A stretch of 64,000 bases of DNA from Brevibacterium senegalense. Its GTDB lineage: Bacteria > Actinomycetota > Actinomycetes > Actinomycetales > Brevibacteriaceae. Below, piece after piece: positions 14,305 through 21,944 of the stretch (the first letter of the stretch is position 1; every line of letters begins with the position of its first letter). The position numbers and the translations under genes were made by a program. The stretch lies in assembly GCF_000285835.1 (NCBI RefSeq), contig NZ_HE978607.1:70029-134028 (forward strand), written 5' to 3'. The notes beneath the pieces are model-generated. The model was not told the DNA's origin, did not search any database, and saw nothing but the letters and a program-made list of their open reading frames with translations.

Positions 14305-16211
14305 CCACACTCACCGACCCCCTGCTGGGGCACGTCCTCGACGACCGCTACCGGATCGACGACCCGGTGGCCCGCGGCGGCATGGCGATGGTCTACAAGG
14401 GGACGGACCTGCGACTCGACCGCGTCGTCGCGCTCAAGGTCATGCACCGGCACCTGCTGGACGACGAGGGCTTCGTCGAGCGGTTCCAGCGGGAGGCCCG
14501 CGCAGCCGCCCACCTCATCCACTCGAACGTCGTGGCGGTCCACGACACGGGGCGCGACGGCGACGCCGTCTACCTCGTCATGGAGTACCTGCCCAACGTG
14601 ACGCTCCGCAAGGAGCTGCGCCACCGCGGGACCCTCACGCCCCGCCAGGCGCTCATCGTCCTCGACGCGGTGCTGGCCGGTCTGGAGGCCGTGCACGCTG
14701 CCGGGATGATCCACCGCGACCTCAAGCCGGACAACGTGCTCCTGGGCGCGGACGGGCAGATCAAGCTCGCGGACTTCGGACTGGCGCGCGCCGTGAGTGC
14801 GGCGACGACGACGAAGACGCTCATGGGCACCGTGGGTTACGTCGCCCCGGAGCTGGTCACCCGCACGGGGGCGGACGAGCGCACGGATCTCTACACGGTC
14901 GGCATCATCCTCTACGAGATGCTCACGGGCTTCCAGCCCTACACGGACGAGGTGCCCATCCAGGTCGCCTACCGGCACGTCCACGACGACGTGCCGCCAC
15001 CGTCGGAGCAGCGCCCGCTGCTGAGCCCCCGCCTCGACGCGCTGGTCCTGTGGGCGACATCACGCGACCCGGAGGACCGGCCGCAGAGCGCCACCGCCCT
15101 GCGCGAGGCCCTCGCGGAGGCGCGCGCCTCCCTCACCGCGGCCGAGCTGGACCTCGACCAGGCCGACGGACCGGAGAACCCCGCGTTCGCGACCCGGCCC
15201 ATCCTCGTCCCCACCGCGACGATCTTCGAGCCCGGCGCGGACTCGGGTCCCATCCGCACGAACGCGGGCACAGACGAGATCCCGTACCTGGCGGACGAGG
15301 ACCGGGAGGACACCCCCGCCGAGGCCGCACGGCATCCCGCTGCCCGCTCCGCCACCGCTGCGCCCGCCGCAGACGGCGGTGACGGATCCGCGGCCGTCGC
15401 GGCGGCCTCGGGAGCGGGCGCCGCAGGCGGGGACACGGCCCCGGGATCGGGGCGACGGTCCGGACGGCGCGGTGTCGTCATCGGGCTCGTCCTCGTGCTC
15501 GTGGCCGCACTGGGACTGGGCGGCTGGGCCCTGCTGGGCGACCGGGCCGTCGCGGTCCCGCAGTACACCGCGGGGCAGGACCCGGACGAGTACATCGCAC
15601 TGCTCGAGGACGCGGGCCTGTCCGCGCAGACGGTCGACGCGCACAGCACGACGATCCCGTCCGGTCGGATCATGGAGGTGGAGCCCGGCGCGGGCGAGGA
15701 GCTGCAGCCCGGTGACTCCGTCACCATCACCGTGTCGCAGGGTGAGGAACTCTTCGTCGTCCCGGACGTCACCGGCTCGACGGAGACGGACGCCCGGACC
15801 AGCCTCGAGTCGTCCGGCATGGTGCTGGGACGGATCACCCGCGAGTTCTCCGACGATGTGCCCGAGGGCAGCGTCATCAGCCAGGGGTCCGGCGAGGGCC
15901 CGGTGGCGAAGGGCACGCCGGTCGATCTCGTCATCTCGAAGGGCGTCGAACCCATCGAGGTGCCGATCGTGACGGGTCTCGACTACGACTCCGCGTTCGC
16001 GAAGCTGGCCCGCATGGGCTTCCGCATCTCCCGCGACGACGTCTTCGACGACGAGGTGCCCTCCGGCAAGGTCGTCTCGCAGACGCCCAAGGGCGGCGCA
16101 GACGCCCAGGACGGCGACCTCATCATGCTGAAGGTCTCGAAGGGCAAGCAGGCGAGCGACTCCGACGACGAGCCCTCGGACGGGGATCGTGCGGGGGACG
16201 GCGAGGGCTGA
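14301..16211 (+). CDS. pknL: Ser/Thr protein kinase with three PASTA domains (PknL-like)
   Basis: 636-residue transmembrane receptor kinase. The kinase domain spans about 17-280: glycine loop ARGGMAMVY, ATP lysine K46 in VALKV, catalytic loop HRDLKPDN at 138-145, DFG at 158-160, a Thr-rich activation loop (AATTTKTLMGTVGY) and APE at 182-184. An acidic/Ala-rich juxtamembrane linker, one transmembrane helix at about 391-414 and three extracellular PASTA repeats follow. The C-terminus is Ser/Asp-rich. PASTA domains bind peptidoglycan fragments. Position beside the Rv2175c-like gene and aroG supports the PknL lineage; M. tuberculosis PknL lacks PASTA while corynebacterial PknL, as I recall, has them. 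Its stop is 22 bp from the convergent threonine aldolase. Confidence 0.9.
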   Translation: MTTLTDPLLGHVLDDRYRIDDPVARGGMAMVYKGTDLRLDRVVALKVMHRHLLDDEGFVERFQREARAAAHLIHSNVVAVHDTGRDGDAVYLVMEYLPNVTLRKELRHRGTLTPRQALIVLDAVLAGLEAVHAAGMIHRDLKPDNVLLGADGQIKLADFGLARAVSAATTTKTLMGTVGYVAPELVTRTGADERTDLYTVGIILYEMLTGFQPYTDEVPIQVAYRHVHDDVPPPSEQRPLLSPRLDALVLWATSRDPEDRPQSATALREALAEARASLTAAELDLDQADGPENPAFATRPILVPTATIFEPGADSGPIRTNAGTDEIPYLADEDREDTPAEAARHPAARSATAAPAADGGDGSAAVAAASGAGAAGGDTAPGSGRRSGRRGVVIGLVLVLVAALGLGGWALLGDRAVAVPQYTAGQDPDEYIALLEDAGLSAQTVDAHSTTIPSGRIMEVEPGAGEELQPGDSVTITVSQGEELFVVPDVTGSTETDARTSLESSGMVLGRITREFSDDVPEGSVISQGSGEGPVAKGTPVDLVISKGVEPIEVPIVTGLDYDSAFAKLARMGFRISRDDVFDDEVPSGKVVSQTPKGGADAQDGDLIMLKVSKGKQASDSDDEPSDGDRAGDGEG

Positions 16212-16233
16212 TCCGCTCGACGGCCGCTCCGTC

Positions 16234-17283
16234 TCAGGCGGTTGCGGCCTGCTCTGCCAGCTCCGCCAGGATGCGCGCGGCGGTGTGCGCCTGCTCCTCC
16301 GACACGTCGAGGTGGGTCACGAGGCGGCACTCCTCCTCATTCATCGCGAGGATCCGCACGCCGCGCCGGGCCGCCGCCTGCGCGTAGTCGTCGGCTGAGA
16401 CGCCGGCCCGGCCGGGTGTCAGCATGACGATGTTCGTCTGCACCGATGCCGGGTCCGCGAAGTGCGGCACGGCCCGCGCCACGGTCGCGACGATGTGGGC
16501 GGCATGCGCGTGGTCGTCGGCCAGACGGTCGATGTTCCGGTCCAGCGCGTCGTGGCCGGCGGCGGCCAGGATCCCCGCCTGTCGCATGCCTCCGCCGTAG
16601 CGCTTGCGCAGGTGGCGCGCCTCGTCGATGAGCGCGGCGCTGCCGGTCAGGACACTGCCCACCGGTGCGCCCAGGCCCTTCGAGAGGCAGATGCTGAGCG
16701 AATCGACGACCGCGCCCTGATCCGCGAAGCTCGACCCCTCCGCCACGACCGCGTTCGCGACCCGGGCACCGTCCATGTGGACGCGCACGCCGCGCTCGTC
16801 TGCGCGGGCGCGCAGCGCGCGCAACTGGTCGATCGCGGCGATCCGGCCGCCGGAGAAGTTGTGCGTGTTCTCCACCGCGATGAGCGCGGTCCCCACCTGG
16901 TTGTAACCGCGAGGCCGCTCGACGAGGGCCACGGCGGCGTCCGCGTCGAGGGTGCCGTCCGGGGAGATCCACGTGCGACTCGTGATGCCCGCGATCGCAC
17001 CGTGGCCGCCCACCTCGGAGCGCAGGATGTGCGCCCTCGATTCCGCGAGGACCTCCTCGCCGCGACCCACGGACGCGGCGACGCCCACCATGTTCGCGAG
17101 CGAGCCGGAGGCGCAGAAGAGCCCGGCCTCGTGGCCGAACATCTCCGCCACCCGCGCCTCGAGCGCGTTGACGGTGGGATCCTCCCCGTAGACGTCGTCG
17201 CCCACCGGCGCGTCCGCCATCGCCCGTCGCATCCGCGCGTCGGGCCGGGTGAGCGTGTCGGAGCGCAGATCGATGGGCTCCAC
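16234..17283 (-). CDS. Threonine aldolase family PLP enzyme
   Basis: 349-residue fold-type I PLP enzyme that cleaves L-threonine or L-allo-threonine to glycine and acetaldehyde. It begins with the signature EPIDLRSDTLTRP. HMDGARVAN (Asp171) holds the pyridine nitrogen, and LSKGLGAPVGS carries the Schiff-base lysine K202. Length is normal. The GTG start at 17283 lies 2 bp after the aroG stop, so it is probably the second gene of an aroG operon. The glycine it would release could feed the glycine cleavage system whose H protein is encoded 3 kb away (inference). Confidence 0.9.
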   Translation of the reverse strand: MEPIDLRSDTLTRPDARMRRAMADAPVGDDVYGEDPTVNALEARVAEMFGHEAGLFCASGSLANMVGVAASVGRGEEVLAESRAHILRSEVGGHGAIAGITSRTWISPDGTLDADAAVALVERPRGYNQVGTALIAVENTHNFSGGRIAAIDQLRALRARADERGVRVHMDGARVANAVVAEGSSFADQGAVVDSLSICLSKGLGAPVGSVLTGSAALIDEARHLRKRYGGGMRQAGILAAAGHDALDRNIDRLADDHAHAAHIVATVARAVPHFADPASVQTNIVMLTPGRAGVSADDYAQAAARRGVRILAMNEEECRLVTHLDVSEEQAHTAARILAELAEQAATA

Positions 17284-17285
17284 GC

Positions 17286-18689
17286 TCAGCTCCGCGAGGC
17301 CTTCGTCAGCAGCTCTGCGACCTGGAACGCCATCTCGAGCGACTGGTCGTGGTTGAGGCGCGGGTCGACGAGTGTCTCGTAGCGGCGGCGCAGACCCTCC
17401 TCGTCGATCTCCGCGCCTCCGCCCAGCACCTCGGTCACGTCGTCTCCGGTCAGTTCGATGTGCAGGCCGCCGGGCACGGTGCCCGCCTCCGCGTGCGCGT
17501 CGAAGAAGCCGGCGACCTCCTCGACGACGTCCTCGAAGCGGCGCGTCTTGAATCCGTTGCCGGCGGTGATGGTGTTCCCGTGCATCGGATCGCACACCCA
17601 CGTGACCTGCGGGAGCTCGTGCCCCACCTGGGCCAGCAGCTCCGGGAGCCGCTCCCGGATCCGTCCGGCACCCATCCGGGTGATGAAGCTGAGGCGGCCG
17701 GGGGTGCGCTGCGGGTCCAGCTTGTCGACCAGCCGCAGGACCTCGTCCTTCGTGATCGTGGGGCCCAGCTTCACGCCGATCGGGTTGTGCACGCGGGACA
17801 GGAAGTCCACGTGCGCCCCGTCCAGATCGCGTGTGCGCTCCCCGATCCACAGGAAGTGGCCGGAGACCGCGTAGGGGTTGCCCGTGCGCGAATCGATGCG
17901 GGTGAGGGCGCGCTCGTACTCGAGGAGCAGCGCCTCGTGCGCGGCGAAGAACTCGACGGAGTTGAGCGCGTCGAAGTCCGCCCCGCAGGCGGCCATGAAC
18001 TTGAGCGCCCGGTCGATCTCGCGGGCGATCTGCTCGTAGCGGTGGTAGTTGGGGTTCGATCCCAGGAAGCCGCGGTTCCAGTCGTGGACGCGGCGCAGGT
18101 CCGCGAACCCGCCCTGGGTGAACGCGCGGATGAGATTCAGCGTCGACGCGGACACGTGGTACGCCTGCAGCAGTCGGCTGGGGTCGTGGCGGCGGGCCTC
18201 GGCGGTGAACTCGTGGCCGTTGACGATGTCGCCGCGGTACGACGGCAGCGTGACCCCGTCGCGCGTCTCGACGTCCGAGGACCGGGGCTTCGCGAACTGT
18301 CCCGCCATCCGGCCCATCTTCACGACGGGCACGGAACCCGCGTACGTGAGGACCGCGGCCATCTGCAGGACCGTCTGGATCCGGCGGCGGATCTTGTCCG
18401 CCTGTGCGTCCACGAAGGTCTCCGCGCAGTCGCCCCCGGCGAGGATGAAGGCACGGCCGGCCGCGGCCTCGGCGATCCTGCTGGTCAGCAGGTCCGCCTC
18501 CCCCGCGAAGATGAGCGGCGGCACACTGGAGAGCTCGTCCAGGACGGACTGGAGCTCCGCCGGGTCCGTGTAGGTCGGCTGCTGCTGGGGCGCGAGGTCG
18601 CGCCAGTTCTCCAGGCCCTCGAGTGTCTGCGGGGTGGCCTGGACCGAGCCCATCGCCTCGAAGAAGTGCGGGTCAGCGTGGAAGCCCAT
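17286..18689 (-). CDS. aroG: Class II 3-deoxy-7-phosphoheptulonate (DAHP) synthase
   Basis: First enzyme of the shikimate pathway, condensing PEP and erythrose 4-phosphate. 467 residues, the size of the plant-like class II enzymes. Conserved blocks include FILAGGDCAETF (metal-binding Cys near residue 93), KMGRMAGQFAKPRSSD, the YHVSASTLN segment, HFLWIGERTRDLDGAHVDF, KLGPTITKDEVLRL and VWVCDPMHGNT-like WVCDPMHGNT. In M. tuberculosis the equivalent gene (aroG, Rv2178c) lies next to pknL, as here. The start is placed just downstream of GGAGGG. Confidence 0.95.
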   Translation of the reverse strand: MGFHADPHFFEAMGSVQATPQTLEGLENWRDLAPQQQPTYTDPAELQSVLDELSSVPPLIFAGEADLLTSRIAEAAAGRAFILAGGDCAETFVDAQADKIRRRIQTVLQMAAVLTYAGSVPVVKMGRMAGQFAKPRSSDVETRDGVTLPSYRGDIVNGHEFTAEARRHDPSRLLQAYHVSASTLNLIRAFTQGGFADLRRVHDWNRGFLGSNPNYHRYEQIAREIDRALKFMAACGADFDALNSVEFFAAHEALLLEYERALTRIDSRTGNPYAVSGHFLWIGERTRDLDGAHVDFLSRVHNPIGVKLGPTITKDEVLRLVDKLDPQRTPGRLSFITRMGAGRIRERLPELLAQVGHELPQVTWVCDPMHGNTITAGNGFKTRRFEDVVEEVAGFFDAHAEAGTVPGGLHIELTGDDVTEVLGGGAEIDEEGLRRRYETLVDPRLNHDQSLEMAFQVAELLTKASRS

Positions 18690-18727
18690 GGGAGGGAGCC
18701 TTTCATCTGGAGTGGGGACCGCCGCTC

Positions 18728-19267
18728 TCAGCGGGCGTCGTTCCCCTCGTCGCCCGCGTCGTCGGCGGGCGGTTCGTCGGTGGGCGGCGCGGCGTCATCC
18801 CCGCCGAAGTCCTCTGCGGACACGTGGTCGAGGAACTCGCGGAACTCCGCGACTGCGTCCTCGTCCGGCTCCGGTGCGTCGATCCCGTCCTCGTCCAGGA
18901 CGGTCTGCGACACGAAGACCGGAGCGTCCGCGGTGAGCGCCAGGAGCACGGCGTCGGACGGACGCGCGGAGATCTGCTTGCCGTCCGTCGTGTCGATGCG
19001 TGCGAAGAACGTGTGCTCCTCGCGTCGCGTCACCGTCACCCGCTCGACGCCTGACCCGTAGTGGTCGAGCACGTCCAGCAGCAGCTGATGCGTGAGCGGG
19101 CGCGCGGACACCAGTCCCCGCTGCGCCATCTGAATGAGCGCCGACTCCGACGGTCCGATCCAGATGGGCAGATATCGCGGCAGGTCGAGTGCCTTGAGCA
19201 CGAGGATCGACTGGTTCGCGGGGAGCTCGATCCGGATTCCGACGACTTCGGCTTCACGATCCGTCAT
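18728..19267 (-). CDS. Bifunctional nuclease/DUF151 family protein
   Basis: 179 residues. The DUF151 domain spans about 5-140: VVGIRIELPANQSILVLKAL, YLPIWIGPSESALI, and ISARPSDAVLLALTADAPVFVS with the family RPSDA motif. An acidic Asp/Glu/Pro-rich tail of about 40 residues follows. Plant members are nucleases; the bacterial role is uncertain. In M. tuberculosis the homologue (Rv1829) ends the gcvH-garA-merR-DUF151 block. Here it directly follows garA, and the merR gene is missing. Confidence 0.88.
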   Translation of the reverse strand: MTDREAEVVGIRIELPANQSILVLKALDLPRYLPIWIGPSESALIQMAQRGLVSARPLTHQLLLDVLDHYGSGVERVTVTRREEHTFFARIDTTDGKQISARPSDAVLLALTADAPVFVSQTVLDEDGIDAPEPDEDAVAEFREFLDHVSAEDFGGDDAAPPTDEPPADDAGDEGNDAR

Positions 19268-19278
19268 GCAGACCGCTC

Positions 19279-20295
19279 TCAGCCGGTCCGGTGACGCTGT
19301 TGGAAGATCATCCGGAACTTCCCGATCTGCACGTCCGCACCGTTCTGCAGCTCGATCGAGTCGATGAGCTGCCGTCCCACATACGTCCCGTTGAGCGATC
19401 CGGTGTCGCGCAGGGTGAAGCCCGAAGGCGTGCGGACGAACTCCGCGTGCTTGCGCGAGACGGTCACATCGTCCAGGAAGATGTCCGCATTGGGGCTGCG
19501 GCCCACCGTCACGACGTCCGTGTCGAGCAGGATCTGAGCGCCTGCGTCCGGACCGGACACGACGACGAGCAGGGCATCGGTCTCGTCCAGGTTCTGCAGG
19601 TCGGGCACCGGGTGGATCTCGCCGGTGTGCGGGTCGAGGATGCCGGAGAACTGCGGGCTGCCCTGGCTGCCCTGCTCTTGACCCACCGGAGCCTGGGACG
19701 GATCGCGCCACTGCTGCGAAGGACCGCCGGCCGTCTCACCCTGTGAGCCCGTGGCGTGCCCGCCCGACTGCTGCCCGAACTGCTCCTGGGCATGCTGCGG
19801 ACCGGAGCCGAACGACGGCTGCGCCCACTGTGCGCCCTGGTCCGGAACGGGCTGCTGGCCGTACTGCGGCTGCTCGCCGTAGGGCTGCGGCTGCGAGCCG
19901 TATTGGGGCGCGGGATCGCCGTACTCCGGGATCTGGCCCTGCTGCGGAGCCCACTGCTGCTGCTCCTGCGGCTGTCCCCACTGCTGCGGCTGGTTCCAGG
20001 TCTGCGGCTGTGCGCCCTGCGCCTGCGAGCCCTGCGGTTGTGCGCCCTGAGGCTGGCCCCACTGCTCCTGTCCCCACTGCTGAGGCGCGGAGCCCTGCCG
20101 GCCCGCCGCGTCATGCTGCTCCCACTGCTGCGGCTGGGATCCCTGCGGTGCCGGAGCCTGCGGTGCCGGAGCCTGCGGGGCACCCTGGCCGCCCTGTGCG
20201 GGGTCGCCGAAGGGGAAGACATGCGGAGTGGCGGACGACGACTCCTGATCCCAGGGCTGCCGTCCGTCGGGGGTGCCGCCGTTCTGCTGGGACAT
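19279..20295 (-). CDS. garA: FHA-domain protein, GarA/OdhI-like, with long Gln-rich N-terminus
   Basis: 338 residues. Residues 1 to about 220 are low-complexity, rich in Gln, Pro, Gly, Ala and Trp with irregular QPQ-, QWGQ- and GAQPQGSQ-type repeats. The C-terminal 100 residues are a clear FHA domain: VGRSPNADIF (265-274), DVTVSRKHAEF (276-286) and DTGSLNGTYVG (297-307). GarA/OdhI proteins bind and inhibit 2-oxoglutarate dehydrogenase and are switched off by kinase phosphorylation of an ETTS motif. Here the equivalent position reads NLDETDALL, so the double-Thr motif is not intact. Encoded after gcvH with an ATGA overlap, as GarA is in mycobacteria. Confidence 0.85.
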   Translation of the reverse strand: MSQQNGGTPDGRQPWDQESSSATPHVFPFGDPAQGGQGAPQAPAPQAPAPQGSQPQQWEQHDAAGRQGSAPQQWGQEQWGQPQGAQPQGSQAQGAQPQTWNQPQQWGQPQEQQQWAPQQGQIPEYGDPAPQYGSQPQPYGEQPQYGQQPVPDQGAQWAQPSFGSGPQHAQEQFGQQSGGHATGSQGETAGGPSQQWRDPSQAPVGQEQGSQGSPQFSGILDPHTGEIHPVPDLQNLDETDALLVVVSGPDAGAQILLDTDVVTVGRSPNADIFLDDVTVSRKHAEFVRTPSGFTLRDTGSLNGTYVGRQLIDSIELQNGADVQIGKFRMIFQQRHRTG

Positions 20296-20699
20296 CAGGC
20301 TCCTTCGCTTTCGAGTGCGGCCAGGTAGGCGTCGCGGTCCAGGAGCGCGTCGACCTCGGCCGGGTCGGACAGGCGCACATCGTAGAGCCACCCGTCCTCG
20401 TAGGGGGCGGAGTTGACCGTCTCCGGGGAGTCCTCGAGCGATTCGTTGACCGCGATGACTTCGCCGGAGACGGGCGCGATGAGGTCGCTGACGCTCTTCG
20501 TGCTCTCCACCTCGCCGCAGGACTCACCCGCGCTGACGGAGTCGCCCACGTCGGGGATGTCGACGAACACGACTTCGCCCAGCGAGTCCTGCGCGAAGTC
20601 CGTGATCCCCACGCGCACGACCGACGCGTCATCCGTCTGCGCGACCCATTCGTGGTCCGCGGAGTACCGCAGGCCCTCGGGATAGGTGAGATCAGCCAT
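20295..20699 (-). CDS. gcvH: Glycine cleavage system H protein
   Basis: Lipoyl carrier of the glycine cleavage complex, 134 residues, normal length. The lipoylation site is K68 in GEVESTKSVSDL. The N-terminal YSADHEWV and the DSLGEVVFVDIPDVGD strands are typical. gcvP and gcvT are not in the window. GGAGGAG lies just upstream of the ATG. First gene of the gcvH-garA-DUF151 unit. Confidence 0.95.
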   Translation of the reverse strand: MADLTYPEGLRYSADHEWVAQTDDASVVRVGITDFAQDSLGEVVFVDIPDVGDSVSAGESCGEVESTKSVSDLIAPVSGEVIAVNESLEDSPETVNSAPYEDGWLYDVRLSDPAEVDALLDRDAYLAALESEGA

Positions 20700-20732
20700 G
20701 TCAACTCCTCCATCGTCAGGACTGTCCCCACC

Positions 20733-20738
20733 AGCATA
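20733..20738 (-). promoter_or_regulatory. -10 element of the gcvH operon
   Basis: TATGCT on the minus strand fits TANNNT and would place the transcription start about 26 nt before the gcvH ATG. The -35 is not convincing (TGCGAT-like at 18 bp). Confidence 0.45.
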
Positions 20739-20843
20739 ACCGCATCCGTGTCGCAGATCGCATCGGGATGCCGGGTCGGTTCGCGCACGAGCGACGACGT
20801 CGCCCGCGCACGCCGGATGGGGCGCGGATCACAGACTACCGAT

Positions 20844-20872
20844 TTGCCCTCCCGTGCGCGCGTGGATAAGCT
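20844..20872 (+). promoter_or_regulatory. Promoter of tRNA-Pro
   Basis: TTGCCC (20844-20849) and TAAGCT (20867-20872) are separated by 17 bp, with a predicted start about 17 nt before the mature tRNA 5' end. Good match to a housekeeping sigma factor promoter. Confidence 0.6.
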
Positions 20873-20896
20873 CATCCTCGGTCCTGAGGGGCCGGA

Positions 20897-20973
20897 CGGG
20901 CTATGGCGCAGCTTGGTAGCGCGCCTGACTGGGGGTCAGGAGGTCGTGGGTTCGAATCCCGCTAGCCCGACCA
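20897..20973 (+). tRNA. tRNA-Pro (anticodon GGG)
   Basis: 77-nt cloverleaf. The acceptor stem CGGGCTA pairs with TAGCCCG, the anticodon stem CCTGA/TCAGG encloses the loop CTGGGGG (anticodon GGG), the T-loop is GGTTCGAATCC, and CCA is encoded at 20971-20973. It would read CCC and CCU. Confidence 0.95.
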
Positions 20974-20994
20974 GGTGGAACAGCACAACGGGAG

Positions 20995-21018
20995 CGCCCC
21001 GAGCTTCGGCTCGGGGCG
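20995..21018. terminator. tRNA-Pro terminator (10-bp stem, UUCG loop)
   Basis: CGCCCCGAGC (20995-21004), the tetraloop TTCG and GCTCGGGGCG (21009-21018) form a perfect stem with a stabilising UUCG loop, followed by TT and a pyrimidine-rich stretch. It is 22 bp after the tRNA and can also stop minus-strand transcription from the PPTase operon. Confidence 0.85.
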
Positions 21019-21042
21019 TTCGTGCTTTCCATTCGCCGTCCG

Positions 21043-21231
21043 TCAGCCCGCGAGCGCGTAGGCCGCCGGCAGCAGGTGGTCGACGCCGTGGGCGCAGGCG
21101 AATACCGCGGAGCTCACGAGCACCGTCGCCCAGGGGCCGCACCTGACGAGTGCGTTCACCAGCACGCCGCGGAACAGCAGTTCCTCACCCAGCGGGGTCA
21201 GCAGAGCACCCAGGACCAGGGCCGCCGTCAC
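21043..21231 (-). pseudogene. Remnant of a CPBP-family intramembrane protease
   Basis: 62 codons from a GTG overlapping the PPTase end: TAALVLGALLTPLGEELLFR and VFACAHGVDHLLPAA. These carry the EExxxR and FxxxH motifs of CPBP (Abi) metalloproteases, but the usual N-terminal helices and the last His/Asn motif region are missing; full-length members have about 200 residues or more. The frame stops 70 bp from the tRNA-Pro gene. It is most simply a gene truncated at both ends, perhaps by an old rearrangement at the tRNA. Confidence 0.6.
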
Positions 21232-21236
21232 CCGGG

Positions 21237-21944
21237 TCAGGCCCAGTCGACGACCGTGCCCGGCCGGGTGAGGAGCAGGCACGCGTGCGTCGCCGTCTGC
21301 TGCTCGGCCGCCTCCCAGCGCTCCCCACCCGGTCCCGAGGCCGCACTCCCGGAGCCGCGCGGCCGCAGTCGCCCGCCGCGCACCCGGGACACGTCCCAGC
21401 CCAGCACCGCGTCGAGGGTGCGCCCGGTCGCCTTCACGAGCGCCTCCTTGCGCATCCACAGGCGGAGGAACTCGTCCTCAGGCACCGCCGCCGCCCCGAC
21501 CCGCGCGCGCTCGCGTGGGGTGAGGACCTGCGGCAGGAGGACGGGATCCAGCGGCGCGCCCCGCGGTTCGACGTCGATCCCGCACGGGCCCGTCGCTGCG
21601 ACCGCGGCCACCGCACCACCCGCGTGCGACCAGCTCACCCGGACCCCCTCGCGTCCCACCACGCGGGGGCGCCCGTGGGGGCCTCCGCATGTGGGACACG
21701 TCTGGACGAGCTCGACCTCCGTCGGGTCGCAGTCCGCCAGGCCGGCGACGGCGAGGCGGGCCAGGTGGTGCGCGGCCACGAAGTCCTCGCGCGCGGACGC
21801 GTCGTCGAACGCCTCCGCGCGTCGCCGCTCCGGCGGGGTCAGGAGGGACCGGCCGTCCGGTCCCGCGTCGAGCACCGACCGTGTGGTGCGCAGGAGCACC
21901 CGCGCGCGCCCCGCGCTCCCCACCCGTGACCGCCGGATCCTCAT
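21237..21944 (-). CDS. Sfp-type 4'-phosphopantetheinyl transferase
   Basis: 235 residues. It transfers phosphopantetheine from CoA to a carrier-domain serine. Family motifs are present: GIDVEP at 122-127 (Mg-binding Asp/Glu) and WMRKEALVKATG from W163. The upstream CPTCGGPHGRP segment is typical of the Sfp subfamily that activates NRPS and PKS carriers. The ATG at 21944 overlaps the stop of the ABC subunit gene, so it is the last intact gene of that operon. Its likely partner is the single-carrier Pls-like synthetase 5 kb away, the only carrier-domain NRPS in the window (inference). Confidence 0.9.
   Translation of the reverse strand: MRIRRSRVGSAGRARVLLRTTRSVLDAGPDGRSLLTPPERRRAEAFDDASAREDFVAAHHLARLAVAGLADCDPTEVELVQTCPTCGGPHGRPRVVGREGVRVSWSHAGGAVAAVAATGPCGIDVEPRGAPLDPVLLPQVLTPRERARVGAAAVPEDEFLRLWMRKEALVKATGRTLDAVLGWDVSRVRGGRLRPRGSGSAASGPGGERWEAAEQQTATHACLLLTRPGTVVDWA

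Noticed and set aside
19630..20295. Repeats in the garA coding region as a CRISPR or minisatellite
   Set aside because: The repetition is irregular and explained by Gln/Pro/Gly-rich coding sequence in one open frame. There are no uniform spacers.
20697..20712. TTGACA directly before the gcvH ATG (minus strand) as a -35
   Set aside because: It overlaps the GGAGGAG ribosome site and the start codon and has no -10 downstream. TATGCT at 20733-20738 is the better promoter.
20897..21231. tRNA-Pro as a prophage or island attachment site
   Set aside because: No integrase, no phage genes and no duplicated tRNA 3' end are visible. Only a truncated CPBP gene is present.
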